64,000 nt of DNA, from contig JAJHZJ010000335.1 in NCBI GenBank assembly GCA_023548195.1, positions 4,187,967-4,251,966 on the forward strand, read 5' to 3'. This document shows positions 40,311 through 50,872 of this stretch, in pieces (positions within the stretch are counted from its first letter, which is position 1; each line of letters begins with the position of its first letter). The notes beneath the pieces are model-generated. The model saw only the letters and a list, made by a program, of their open reading frames with translations. It was not told where the DNA came from and ran no database searches. The translations under genes were made by a program, and so were the position numbers. This DNA is from Bettongia penicillata ogilbyi. Its lineage: Eukaryota; Chordata; Mammalia; Diprotodontia; Potoroidae.

Positions 40311-41800
40311 GTATAAAGATTTTATTGATGCATTTTAAAAACTCAACCTCACTCTGACTTTCCAGCCAACTACTCCTTCAGAATCCAATTATTAGAAGCA
40401 CCTGTTGGCCTCTATCACTCTTTTCCCCTGCTGAAGGTTTCTTACTTCCCCTTTTTGTCCTTCCCCTCCCCCAGCCTTTCAATTCATCTTCTTTCTGCCT
40501 CCCTTTCCACCCCCTCAAGTTCTGCTGTGGTTTCTAATGATTTCCCTTGTGTTTCATCATTCTAGTAAGGCCCAAAATAGAATAAACAAGAATCCTTGCT
40601 GGAGATGGAGCATAGACAAATAGGATATTCAATGGTGAATTCAAAGAAAGACTGATATCCTCAGTACACAGGGTCTGGGGATGCAGTAGACGAATTAATT
40701 CCTCTTCCCCTAGAAAGGGAGAGAATTCCGGCAGAGTTATAACCAGGAGTAGGACTATCAGGACTTTGACTAAGGGTGCTGAAATTTAGAACTCCTTCCA
40801 CAAGCACAAACCCTTCGAATTTAGTTAGTTAAGAATTACTAAAATCGGAAGCCACCACATGACACACCTTCTCTCTCTGGTGGCCACAGCCCAGATGAGC
40901 ATCTTTCTGGTCCAACCCTGGACTGCTTCCTCACCAACATCATCCACTCAAGGCAACGTCAATATCATTGTGTTAGTTTCTTCAGCTTTCCATCCATGGG
41001 GTCCTCTGTCCTGGGGCCTCTCCCATGGCAGAATTGAGCTTTGAAAGTTAATTTAGGGATATATTTTATGCCACTCAGGGTGGGTTTTGTGAATCTTCCC
41101 AAGGCATCAAAATCAGTCACTATAACTCTGAATTTGCATGCCCTGTCTCCAGAGATAGGGGAGAGTGAGAGCAAGAACCAAGTTGAGAAAGAATGGTTTT
41201 ATATGAGGTTAAAGAAATTGGTGACTGATTGAAGGATGGATAGAAGGAAGGACAGTAAAAGGGGGTGCCATGGGAGTAGTATAAGGAGAACATTACACGG
41301 GGCTATGGAGGCATGTCATCCCTTTCTCACTCCAAACCCATAGCCACATCCCAGTGCCTCTTCAAAAATATCCTGATAGTTGAACTTCCTCCCCATCTGC
41401 TCAACCAGCAGAAAAATAACCAAGGTGGGGCAGGTAGACATTTGTCCCGGGCACTGCAGTTTAAGGGGCGTTGTACCAACAATACCTGTACTCCACAGCC
41501 AATAAAAACAACTCAATTTATTCTTAAGCTGGCAATAATAACTGAATAAAATAAAAACCTATTCTGTGGTTCCTCTGCCCTCTGGCCCCTGCACCCTAGA
41601 TGGACTCTGCCCTGGCACAGTGCTGCCCAGCTTCCCCTAAGAGTATCAATATCTCAAGGTCTGAAGAAGTCATCCACCCCTGACTGATTCGTCCCGATGT
41701 TTGTCCTAAGCAGGAACATTTCCTGACGTTTCACCACTTGTAGCTCTGCTGGTCAGATCCCTGGTGCTGATATTTGCCATCTTCTTACTAGCCTACATGC
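40310..41800. other. Repeat-poor stretch, no gene recognised
   Basis: About 1.5 kb has no recognised transposon. Frames of 61-78 codons at 40859-41044, 40965-41174, 41041-41232 and 41313-41549 overlap on both strands. None has a domain or convincing splice signals. Confidence 0.45.
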
Positions 41801-41804
41801 CAGA

Positions 41805-42025
41805 AGAAATAACAACGCACATTTTTATAGGGCTTAAGGGTTCACAATATGCTTTCCTTGGTAAAGTTAATCATTGTGCCCATTTTACAGTTGAGGAAAC
41901 ATGGGCACAGAGAAACTGAGTGACCTGACGAGATCACAAGTGTTCTGAGCAGCAGTCCGCATTCAGATTCAGATCTCCTGAGCACAGAAGCCTTGTCCTC
42001 TCTGCTCCACCATACTGCCTCTCCC
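41805..42025 (-). mobile_element. THER1/MIR-like SINE
   Basis: AATAACAACGCACATTTTTA, GCCCATTTTACAGTTGAGGA, CAGATTCAGATCTCCTGAGC and CTCTGCTCCACCATACTGCC follow the antisense order. Confidence 0.8.
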
Positions 42026-42029
42026 CAGT

Positions 42030-42560
42030 CTCTGGATCCATCCTCCCAGCACTAGCCAGTGGGCCATGTGGGCCTCCACCTCACAATTTGTGAACAGGAA
42101 GTCAGGGGCAGGAGGTGCCCAGAGAACTCCAGATCAAACCACCTTTGCCAGCTGATCAAGGGCCTTGTTTAGTCACAGTACCTTAATCCCCCAACTCCAG
42201 AAACAAAGTGTTCCCACTGGGATCCTGGCAGGGGCTGTTGGAGCCAGCCGGGACCAGCTCCCACAATCTGACTGTTCAGTTTTGTGTGAGCATTCGCACC
42301 TTGAAGTCAGCACTCCTCAGGGGAGGACTTTTTTAAAAACTGTCTTGTTGCTTGACTAGACTTAAGAAAGCAATGGGGAGGATGGGAATACTGCAGATTA
42401 ACTTGAAAAGTGTGATCTGCATACATTCTTGAGAGCTGGTTATTAACTATTTCACTCCCCATACCGTGAGGCAACAGCGGTTCACAGGCATGCGCCAACA
42501 AGTCTTTGGCCAAATCCCTTGAACAATCTCTTCCAGTTTTTCCATTTGTAAAATAGGAAT
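42030..42560. other. Repeat-poor stretch, no gene recognised
   Basis: No recognised repeat. A plus frame (42165-42359) and a minus frame (42307-42513) have no motif. Confidence 0.4.
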
Positions 42561-42955
42561 ACTCATCATAAAATCACAGACTTAGAGCTGGAAAGGACAC
42601 CAGAAGCCATCCAGTCCTGCCTTTCCTCTTGTTTTATGGATGAAGGAATGGAAGCCTAGGGACAGAAAGAAACCTGCCCAAGCCCATAAAGGAAACAGGT
42701 GCAAGTCATGTCATCATTTCTCTGATGTCAAGGTCTTCTTCAAAAACAAAGGACGAACACAGACAGACACACCACGGACAGGATTTGAACACAAGGCTGT
42801 TGATTTGGGAGCCAATGTACCCTCCTGTACATCATGCTGACTCTTTGTATGTCCAACTCCCTTATTTTACAGATAAGGAAACTGAGGCAAATAAATACAT
42901 TAAGCTACAAAGCACTATATGTGTAATTTGTTGTCACATGATTCAGAGCTGTAGG
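42560..42955 (-). mobile_element. L3/MIR fragments interrupted by an RTE-type tail
   Basis: AAATCACAGACTTAGAGCTG, CATCCAGTCCTGCC and GACAGGATTTGAACACAAGG are one antisense MIR/L3 copy. Within it, 42693-42772 (GTGCAAGTCATGTCATCATT to AAAGGACGAACACAGACAG) is an isolated plus-strand RTE-type SINE tail. A further MIR core with GATAAGGAAACTGAGGCAAA is at 42870. Confidence 0.7.
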
Positions 42956-42969
42956 TAGTCATTTGCACA

Positions 42970-43055
42970 TTGTCTCCCATTAGATTTGAGAGCTAGGACT
43001 GTCTTTTGTCTTTCTTCATATCCCCAGGGCTTAGTATAGCATCTGGAACTCGGTA
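42970..43055 (+). mobile_element. L2 3' end
   Basis: ATTGTCTCCCATTAGATTTG and then CCCCAGGGCTTAGTATAGCA are the sense L2 3' UTR. Confidence 0.75.
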
Positions 43056-43104
43056 GGGAAAGGGCAGGGAATAAGCCTTTATATAGCACCTACTGTATGT
43101 GCCA

Positions 43105-43315
43105 GGCAGCTAGATGAGAGAGTGGATGGAGCGGAGGCAGGAAGACCTGAGTGCAAAGTTGTGTGACCCTGGGCAAGTCACTTAACTCTGTTTACCTCAG
43201 TTTCTTCACCTGTAAAATGAACTGGAGAAGGAAATGTCAGACCACTCCAGTGTCTTTGCCAAGACCCCAAAAGGGGTCACAGAGAGTCAAAGACAACTGA
43301 AAAGACTCAAAAACA
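43105..43315 (+). mobile_element. BovB-tailed SINE
   Basis: GGCAGCTAGATGAGAGAGTG, GTGTGACCCTGGGCAAGTCA, AACTGGAGAAGGAAATGTCA and CAAAAGGGGTCACAGAGAGT. It follows a small L2 piece (CACCTACTGTATGTGCCAGG) into which it probably inserted. Confidence 0.87.
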
Positions 43316-43409
43316 ACATAAAGCCCCTATCCCGACTCCTTTCACATACCTACATTGAGGATGTGATTTGGAACGCGTGAGAGCTCCCCTTAGCAATACG
43401 GATCGCTGT

Positions 43410-43590
43410 TCATCCTTGGTTCTCAGAGGACATCTGCAGGGTGATACCTTGACTTGAAAGTGAACTGGGTTGAGGTGAGGCAGGGCTATGTAAAGTTGCC
43501 AGCTTCATTCTCTCCTCTAGAGTCATCAGAGTCCAGTGGCAAGACGCAGATCAGGAAGACTGGAGATGAGATAAGGTGGGATACCCACCG
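43410..43590 (-). mobile_element. RTE-derived element fragment
   Basis: TTGACTTGAAAGTGAACTGG, GAGGTGAGGCAGGGCTATG, AGAGTCATCAGAGTCCAGTG and GCAAGACGCAGATCAGGAAG match the 5' half of the element at 8685-9115, in the same orientation. Confidence 0.72.
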
Positions 43591-43599
43591 GATACGGTG

Positions 43600-43765
43600 G
43601 GCCTCAGTCTCCTCATCTGCAATATGGAAATAAGAACAGCATCTCCCTCAGGGTTGCTGAGAAGACAAAATGAGTTCAAAGAATTTCACAACCTTAAAGC
43701 ACTACACAAATGAGAGCTGTTGTTGCTGCTGCTTCCACTATACCAAGGTATACCACTATACCAAG
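43600..43765 (+). mobile_element. L2-tailed SINE 3' half plus a short tandem duplication
   Basis: GTCTCCTCATCTGCAATATG, CTCAGGGTTGCTGAGAAGAC and AAAGCACTACACAAATGAGA. At its end CCACTATACCAAGGTATA is duplicated in tandem (43736-43766). Confidence 0.75.
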
Positions 43766-43839
43766 GTCTTCTCTTACGGGGAGATGTTTAAAGAATGTTC
43801 TTGGGATTGAACTGACTTGCCATCTGCACAATATCAACA

Positions 43840-44010
43840 GGTAGAATAGAAAGCATGGTGACTTTGAAGTCAAAGGCTCTGAGTTCAAATCCCGCTTGGG
43901 ACGTTTACTCCTCACGTGACCTTGGGCCATCACTCAACACTTCAGGCTTCATTTCTTCATCTATAAAATGAAGGGGTTGGAACGACTTTTAAGTCCTAAA
44001 TCTCTTATTC
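43840..44010 (+). mobile_element. L3-tailed SINE, full length
   Basis: AGCATGGTGACTTTGAAGTC, GAGTTCAAATCCCGCTTGGG, CACGTGACCTTGGGCCATCA and AAATGAAGGGGTTGGAACGA. Confidence 0.82.
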
Positions 44011-44094
44011 TAATTATCTTCTTCCTTTTCTTCATCTTTATCCTGTAAGTAGGATTTGGTAGCCAGAAGATGCAAGCAGCTGACCTCAGCCATC

Positions 44095-44485
44095 CCTGCC
44101 CATCTTCAGGGCTGGGACTTTTCCTCTTTATCCCCACCGCTTAGCACCACAAGTGCTTGGCACATAGTAGGCCCTTCATAAAAGCTTGTTGAATGATTGG
44201 TTGGTTGCTGGTGAGTGCAGCTCTGGAGCCGTGATCCTCTGTGAGATCTGGGGGAGTCCGTTGCTCTAGGGAACCTTTCCTAATCCCCCTAAATTCTGTG
44301 GCCTTCCCTCCGTTGGTTACCTCCAATTGATCCTGGATATAGCTGGTTTATTGTGTGTTGTCTCCTCTGTTAGACTATGAGCTCCTCAAGAGCAGGGGCT
44401 GGCTTTTGCCTTTCCTTGTGCTTTGGACCACAGCTGACATGTAGTAGGCACTTCATAAATGTCTGTTGATGGATTGACATTCCAA
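44095..44485 (+). mobile_element. Two L2 3' ends in tandem, both with tetranucleotide tails
   Basis: The first runs CCACCGCTTAGCACCACAAG to GTTGAATGATTGGTTGG (ends about 44205). The second runs AGGGAACCTTTCCTAATCCC, TATGAGCTCCTCAAGAGCAG and TAGTAGGCACTTCATAAATG to GATGGATTGAC (ends about 44480). Confidence 0.85.
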
Positions 44486-44519
44486 ACTCATGGTCATTAC
44501 CATGGCCCTACCATGCTGC

Positions 44520-44870
44520 AGCCAGGAGAAGGGAGGCTGCGGTGGTAAAGATGGTAAATCTGCAGTCACGATGTAGCTGGGTTTGAATTCTGCTTCTAGA
44601 ACTTTCTAACTGTACAGCCAACGGGTCGATCATTTAACCCTCGGAGCCTTAGTTTCCTCCTGTGTAGCATTTATGATGCAGTTAGGGGGCACAGTGGATA
44701 AAGCACTGGACTGATTTCTAATCCTGCCTTAAACCCTTACTAGCCTCAGTCTCCTTCTCTGTGAACTGGGGGCAATAATAGCACCTCTCCCTACCCAGGG
44801 TCCTTGTGAGCATCAAATGAGATAACATGTATAAAATACGACATAAAAGTGGCCATTATTAACACTGGCC
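44520..44870 (+). mobile_element. Two SINEs (MIR-like, then L2-tailed)
   Basis: The first runs GTCACGATGTAGCTGGGTTT to CCTTAGTTTCCTCCTGTGTA. The second runs GCAGTTAGGGGGCACAGTGG, AGTCTCCTTCTCTGTGAACT and GGTCCTTGTGAGCATCAAAT. Confidence 0.8.
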
Positions 44871-45290
44871 AGATTGTAGACTCCCTTTTCTCTCCGCCTC
44901 CATTCATTCTTACCTGTTAATTCACCATTTTCAATGCTCTGGAAATATCTGGATCAAACAGCTGAGGAAAGTTAGTACAGAAAAAAGGAGGGGAAAAAGT
45001 AAAGAAAAAAAGGGGAAGCTGGAACGGAAGGAGTTGCTACCATTATAGAAACTTTGTAGAGGCTGAATTTCTGAGCCCTAAAGGCTGCCCTGGGCAGATG
45101 AAACCAAGGCAGCCCAGGTGGTTTGCATTACAGCACAAGGAAAGAGGCCTCCCAGAAACAGGCCACAGGCAGCTCTGCTCAATCCGTTTCCTCCCAAACA
45201 GACCCTGGGTGTCCTTTTTGGCGCAGGTACCTTAAAGACTCATTTTCTGTTTTGTAAAAATAGATGTTCATATTCTTTTTAAAAAAAAAA

Positions 45291-45526
45291 ATGTTGTTCA
45301 GTTGTGTCTGACTCTTTGTGACCCCATTTGGGGTTTTCTTGGCAAGGATACTGAAGTGGTTTGCCATTTCTTCCTCTAGCTCATTTAACAGATGAGGAAA
45401 TAGAGGTAAACAGAGTTAAATGACTTACCCAGGGTCACACTGCTAGTATCTGATTTAGACTCAAGGAAATGAGTCTTCCTGACTCCAGACCTGGTGCTGT
45501 ATCCACCTTGCCACCTAGCTGCCCCC
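45291..45526 (-). mobile_element. BovB-tailed SINE, full length
   Basis: ATGTTGTTCAGTTGTGTCTG, GGGGTTTTCTTGGCAAGGAT, AGATGAGGAAATAGAGGTAA, TATCCACCTTGCCACCTAGC and TGCC. It is the cleanest copy for comparison with the BovB 3' end at 23305-23440. A run of 11 A precedes the tail. Confidence 0.93.
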
Positions 45527-45654
45527 TCCCCAGAAGTCCATCACTTTTAGAGAGCCAGTTAACAGAAAAAATCTGGAATAGCTTTGAAAGCCCAAGAGGT
45601 TCAGAGAACATCTGAACAACATCTGCCACTATTGCTCCAAATTTAGAGAAGTCC

Positions 45655-46090
45655 ACCCATTCAAAAAGAATGTACTAAATGCCTCCCATGTACCAAGCAC
45701 TGTTCTAGGCACTAGGGATTCAAAGAAAAGAATTAAGCTATTTCCTTGCCCTTGAGGGGCTTACCTTCTACTGGGAGAACACAGAGAAGGAAATACCAAA
45801 TATATTAAAAATAAATACAAAGTAGTTTCAGAGTATGAGCAAGCCCACAAGCAACAGAAATATCTGGGAACTCCTGTAGGAGGTGGCACTAAGAAGAAAG
45901 GTGGTGATTCTAAAGACCCAGGAACAAGAAGGGCACTTTGGCTAGGCATTGCGGAGATTGTGTGCAGGAAGCCTAAAAAGGCAGGCAATTTTCAAAAGTT
46001 TTCTGTGTCAAATACAAGAGAGGCATCTATCTCAGAAGCAATAGGGAGCCTGTGAAGGTTCTTTCTGCAGGGAGTGACTGAGTCAGAATC
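45655..46090 (-). mobile_element. L2 fragment
   Basis: TACTAAATGCCTCCCATGTA, CCAAGCACTGTTCTAGGCAC, CTTGAGGGGCTTACCTTCTA and AATAGGGAGCCTGTGAAGGT, then GGAGTGACTGAGTCAGAA. Confidence 0.85.
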
Positions 46091-46539
46091 TTACTTTCTA
46101 TTTCTCAGTGAAATTTGTGCCATTCACCTTCCCATTCAGAACCATCTCCTTTTCCTGCCTTTCCCTGCCTCAGATCTTCTCCCACCCTGATTCTAGGCCA
46201 GATTTCCCAATCCTCCAAGAAACAGAGCCTATAACTCTGGGGCCACTGTCCAGTCTAAGGTCTGAAGAAAAGGGATTGTCAGGACAGTATGTGTGGTGGC
46301 AACACAGAATCCTGGATTGGAGGGGCCCTCTGTCACATAAACAGAATGGAAGTCACCTCCTTTAGGGTAAAAAAAGCAAACGATTTCCCTAATTCCTCTG
46401 AATCACAGACAAAAAGCAAACAGACTTGGCCATGTTCCTAGACCACTGATTTAGGAGAAATCAATCCTCCCAGGGAAGGTCTGCAATGAGTAAGGATATG
46501 GTAACTTCCCAGGAGCAGGAAATCCCCTGGTTGCTGGGA

Positions 46540-46930
46540 ACTATCAGTCAGTAAGCATATATTAAATTCCTACTGTATGCCAAGCATTCATTAAGCTCCT
46601 ACTATACTCCAACTACTGTATGCTGGGAGTGCAAAGAAAGGAAAAAAACAGTCTTTGTTCTGAAGGAGCTCACAGTCTAATGGGAGACAAGATGGAAACA
46701 ACAGATACAAATAAGATGAGACAGGAGATAATCCACCAAGGGAAGACATTATTTTTAAGAAGAGGAGGAAAGAATTCTTGCAGAAGATGGGATTTTAACC
46801 AGGACTTGAAAGAAGCTGGGGAAGTGAGGAAGCACATAGGTAGGACAGGAGAGGATTCCATTCACGGGAAACAGCCAATGAAAATACCGATAGTCTGGAG
46901 ACAGTGTCTTCTGTAAGGAACAAAGCCTGG
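46540..46930 (-). mobile_element. L2 fragment with duplicated start
   Basis: TATATTAAATTCCTACTGTA is followed within 30 bases by CATTCATTAAGCTCCTACTA, so the 3' landmark occurs twice. The rest is single copy: GAAGGAGCTCACAGTCTAAT and GGGATTTTAACCAGGACTTG. Confidence 0.82.
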
Positions 46931-47285
46931 AGCGCAGGAATCGATGCTATTGGTACAAAGAGACTGAATGAAAACCTTTGGAGAAGCTCTACGTGCCCAG
47001 GAACAGAGCTGGCCTTCAGAGGGCCAGGCGCTTACTCGATGTGATTGCCAAAGTGTTAAGAAAACTGATGCTACCCCCTGCCAGTGACTCCTCGTGCACC
47101 TTGCTGAAGCCTGAATTTTCATTTGTTTCTTTGGTTTAAAGCTGTTTTTCTCTGCTAAGATATGATTGCTCTGAGAAGGACTAGCATATGAAGATTTCTC
47201 CCTCTTTCACTCCTTGGTTTAAATTAATTAATTAAAATTTTTCAAAGACCAGCTTTTAATGCAGCAAGAAGATGCTTAAAATTGA
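46930..47285. other. No recognisable feature
   Basis: This is unique-looking sequence with scattered CpG (AGCTCTACGTGCCC, CAGGCGCTTACTCGATG). No gene is supported. Confidence 0.4.
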
Positions 47286-47289
47286 GACA

Positions 47290-47460
47290 AATCATAGGAT
47301 CAGAACTGGAAGGTACCCCTGAGGCCACTTAGTTGAGCTTCCTCATTTTACAGTAGAGGAAACTGAGGCCCAGAGAAGTTCAAGTACTTACCCAAGGTCA
47401 TACAGGTAGTAAGTGGCAGGGGCAGAATTTGAGCCTATCTTCTCTGATTCTAAATAGAGT
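47290..47460 (-). mobile_element. L3/MIR-like fragment
   Basis: ATAGGATCAGAACTGGAAGG, GAGGAAACTGAGGCCCAGAG and AAGGTCATACAGGTAGTAAG follow the antisense order. Confidence 0.75.
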
Positions 47461-47469
47461 CCTCTTTCT

Positions 47470-47870
47470 TCTGGAGCACAAATGGGGCAGGATGGAGTGA
47501 CCACTTTTGCCTGGTAGTGATCTGATGCAGGAGACTAGATAGATCTGAGATCACCTTCTAGCTTGAACTTTCTGATCTGTGCCTCTGGGTCTCTAGGATG
47601 TATCTGCCCAGAACACCCCAGAACCCCTAATTAAAGAAAAACCCAGAGACACAGAACTGAGAAGGCAAGATGAGACCAAGATTCAGGAATCCAGGTCCTT
47701 CCGTAAACACTGACATATAACCAGACAGCTGTGATGGTGGAGGCAGCCTGACCCACTTCCATTCTGTTGAATGGGAGGCAGCATGGAGCGGCCAAAAGTC
47801 CCTGAACTGAGTAAGTCTCACGTTGGGAGACCTGCAACCCATATAGAAGCAATACTTCTCTACACACAAC
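47470..47870. other. No recognised gene or repeat
   Basis: Two overlapping minus-strand frames (47627-47869) share an ATG region. They are not supported by a domain or splice context. Confidence 0.4.
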
Positions 47871-47871
47871 T

Positions 47872-47942
47872 AGTCAGTCGTCAAGATCAGTCGGTCAGCC
47901 AGCTGGTCAGTCAGCCAGCCAGTCAGCCAGGCAGTCAGCAAG
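47872..47942. repeat. (CAGT/CAGC)n repeat seeded on an L2 tail
   Basis: GTCAGTCGTCAAGATCAGTC, then GTCAGTCAGCCAGCCAGTCA run into AGCAAGTATTTCTGTATCC, which is the L2 3' edge. This is an expanded form of the 4-base tail seen on other L2 ends. Confidence 0.85.
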
Positions 47943-48044
47943 TATTTCTGTATCCATAGACCAGAGTGCCCCAGATTATACAATAGGCTAATGAGCCTTC
48001 TAGCTAAGACTTCGTCAGCCATCTCTCCAATACAGCAAGGCTCA

Positions 48045-48292
48045 CCTTAATAATAATAAATAGTATTTATATAGCATTTTATGGTTTCCCAAGAACTTTA
48101 GATATTATTTTATTTGTTCATTGCAACAATGCTAGGAGGTAGGTGTGCTATTTTTAAACCCATTTTATGGATGTGGACCATGAGGCCCAGAGAAGTCAAG
48201 CAGCTCAGCCAGGGTCACACAAGTCGTAGGTATCTGAGGCAGAATCCAAACTCGGGACTATCTCACTCTAACCACCGCACTACTTAGCTGCC
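48045..48292 (-). mobile_element. THER1/MIR-like SINE, full length
   Basis: TAATAATAATAAATAGTATT, TATATAGCATTTTATGGTTT, CCCATTTTATGGATGTGGAC, CAGGGTCACACAAGTCGTAG and ACCGCACTACTTAGCTGCC. Confidence 0.88.
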
Positions 48293-48299
48293 TCTGAAT

Positions 48300-48504
48300 T
48301 ATATCAGAGCTAAAAAGGAGCTTCAAGATCATCCAAGTTCTGCCTTCCTTGTGCCACAACCCCGTAAAATTACCTTGTTTACTCGCACACGTTTTCTATT
48401 GACTTGTCATTGTGTGTGTTGTTTGGCCCCAAAAGAATGTAAACTCCTTGGGGAAATAGAATGGTTAAGGCCTAGCACATAGTAGGCACTTAACGCATGT
48501 TGAA
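48300..48504 (+). mobile_element. L2 3' end after an L3 stub
   Basis: AGCTAAAAAGGAGCTTCAAG with ATCATCCAAGTTCTGCC is a minus-strand L3 stub. L2 sense sequence follows: GAATGTAAACTCCTTGGGGA and TAGTAGGCACTTAACGCATG, then GTTGAACTGAAC. Confidence 0.75.
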
Positions 48505-48582
48505 CTGAACTGGACTGAAGTAAATTGGACTGAAATGAACTGAATTGGACTGAACTGAACTGAGCTGAATTGAACTGAAACT
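48505..48582. repeat. (TGAAC)n/(TGGAC)n repeat grown from the L2 tail
   Basis: GAACTGGACTGAAGTAAATT-type units with a period of 5-10 bases extend the L2 terminal TGAACTGAAC. The motif count is about 14. Confidence 0.88.
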
Positions 48583-48584
48583 TT

Positions 48585-48960
48585 TTTGCGTGTGACTGAC
48601 TGCCGAGGATGACCTGCAGGGTAGATTTGTCAGAGCCACTGTGAAAGGGATTCCTACCTTTTGAGTGGAAACATAAAAATGACCTCTGAAACCCTGGGGA
48701 AGACCCTTTGATTCTCTTGGCCAATGCTGCCAGGCCAGAGTCAACTTCATGTATTCTAGAATACAAGGTTATTCACTGACGTCTGGGGCCTCATACTGTA
48801 CCCCAAGAAAACCTTCCCTTGTAACAAAGCAAAACAGGTCATCCGAAAAAGAGTGCCAAAGCCGCCACACATGCAACAGTCATCATCTGTCTTGGGCTTC
48901 ATCATCTGTTTCCTGGAACAAAATTAAATCTGAGTTCAACTGCCCTTTCCTCCAAGTTTT
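48585..48960. other. No recognisable feature
   Basis: Open frames on both strands (48407-48766, 48490-48750) begin in the pentamer repeat. They contain Ser/Gln-rich low-complexity sequence and carry no domain. Confidence 0.4.
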
Positions 48961-49505
48961 TGTTGACGTTGTTATGGTCACTGTGCGCAGTGTTTACTGG
49001 TTCTGTTTTTTTCATTCAGCATTAGTTCAAACAAATCTTTGAATGCTTCTTCATATTCATCATTTCTTTGGACTTAAAAATGTTCTGCCCTGACACATCC
49101 CACAATTCATTTAGCCTTTTCCCAGTAACTTCAGACTGTTTGGTTGGCAGTTTCTTTGCCACCACAAAAAGTGCTGCCATGAATACTGGAGAATCTCTCA
49201 GCCTTTTCTTTCTTGTGCCTTCTTCCTAGTAAATTACCCAGGAGTGAGATGAGTAATCCAGTGACTTCCCCCCCATATAATCCCATATTGTTTCCCAGAA
49301 TGATTGGACAAATTCATACAACAGTATATTAACATGCTTGTTTTCCCACAGCCCTTTCAACTTTGACTATTTCCACCTTTTATAATCTTTGCTAATGTGA
49401 TGGGTATGAGGAGAATACACAAAAGTTTTTTAACTTAGATTTCTCTTCATATTATCAGTAATGGAATATTTTTATATGTTTTTAGATAGTTTGCCTTTCT
49501 TTTTT
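48960..49505 (-). mobile_element. L1 ORF2 C-terminal fossil
   Basis: GTGTTTACTGGTTCTGTTTT, TGCCACCACAAAAAGTGCTG, TTTCCCAGAATGATTGGACA, AACATGCTTGTTTTCCCACA and TTAGATAGTTTGCCTTTCTT follow the antisense order of mammalian L1 ORF2. The copy is old. Confidence 0.8.
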
Positions 49506-50340
49506 AAAAATTTAATAAATTATTCAATTTATTTATATTTTGACTTTTAAAAGTCAAAACAAGATAAAAATCTTCTTACAAGAATTATACGAAGTGCACT
49601 TAAGATTAACATTAATACAAGAAAAGAACTTGAAACAAGTTGATCCCTTTGTCCTGTGAGTCTAATATGCTCTAGTCAAAACTTTCAAATCCCAAAGTTC
49701 AGACACATTTTTTCCTATCTAGCCTCTAGAGAGTTATAGCTTGCTATAGTATTAAAGTGAAATTTCTCTAGACCTTACATTATAATGATGTTCTCCGGGA
49801 TCCAATTATGGCAAAGAAAGCCTAAGATGTCAAAACTAAACCACTAGCACTTGGTATTACATGGGCTTTCAGGAATCAACTGGTACTTACAGATGCTACT
49901 TAAGCCCATCAGGAAAGGAAGGATGGCAGCATTTCTTCTTATCCAAGGTTTTTCTCATAAGCTCATAGGTTATATTCTCAACAGCATCAGCTTTCTTTTT
50001 AGTATGGAAACTTCTAAACACTCCAACAGAATCCTTCAGACTCCTGTCTATGATGACCCTCTAGGTCGCGATATCTTGGATACAGGGCTCCAGTCAATCA
50101 GGAGACATAGTTTTCCAGCAAGCTAATATCCCTGGAGTGCTCAGTTACGCAACTGTAGGAATCTCTTGCGATGAGGCCATAATGGATGAGGAGGGGGGAA
50201 GTCCTGAAGGGAAACCCTCCCTTGGTTATGGAACAATTCCAAATATATCTGTGCTGATTTGGAAACATACAAATAGTGGACTGATGAAATCTATTCTCAC
50301 CATGTGAGAAGGTGTTTACGCTTAACAGGCTCCCAAACAA
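49506..50340 (-). pseudogene. Possible retropseudogene, identity unknown
   Basis: On the minus strand an ATG at about 50187 begins a frame with three internal stops. It then stays open through SLKDSVGVFRSFHTKKKADA and NITYELMRKTLDKKKC to a stop near 49899. About 390 bases further on, ATAAATAAATTGAATAATTT (a polyadenylation-like signal) is followed by an A-rich end. It abuts the L1 at 49505. I do not recognise the peptide. It could equally be unrelated AT-rich DNA. Confidence 0.25.
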
Positions 50341-50419
50341 TCACAAAATGTAACGTCTCCAAACAGGAGCCTCCAGTGACCTTACCTCAAGCCCTTTCAG
50401 AGGGAGGGCCCTAACCGTG

Positions 50420-50515
50420 CTGAACAAAGGCTGTATCATTTTTGCATTTGTCACCAAGTGCCCAGCACATAGCAAACAGAAGTTGAAGGAATCCCTGATG
50501 CTTGATTGATGGAAA
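50420..50515 (+). mobile_element. L2 3' end
   Basis: TGCATTTGTCACCAAGTGCC, CAGCACATAGCAAACAGAAG and GCTTGATTGATGG (4-base tail). Confidence 0.7.
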
Positions 50516-50569
50516 AGGAAAAAGAAAGACCTTTGTCTGGGTATTGGTTAAGAATGTCATCTCCTCAGA

Positions 50570-50870
50570 AAAATCATAATAGCTGGCATTTCTACAGAGC
50601 CTTAAGATTTGCAGAGTATTTTTCATACATGATCAAGTCATTAAATGTGTATCATGAACTCTCTACTGTCAATCAATCCACAAGCATTTATTAACTGTTT
50701 TCTATGAGCCAGGAGCTGCGCTGAGGCAAAATGAGAAAATAGTCTCCTGCCATCCAGGAGTACATAAATAGGTATGTCCGAGATACAGAGTAGACAGAAG
50801 CTAGCAGCTAGGGGACCCAGCATACAAAGGAAAAGAAACAATTCCTACCCTCAAGGAACATACCATCTCA
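50570..50870 (-). mobile_element. THER1-like stub and L2 fragment
   Basis: AATAGCTGGCATTTCTACAG is the SINE stub. CAATCAATCCACAAGCATTT, ATTAACTGTTTTCTATGAGC and GCCATCCAGGAGTACATAAA are antisense L2 with its tail. Confidence 0.75.
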
Positions 50871-50872
50871 CT

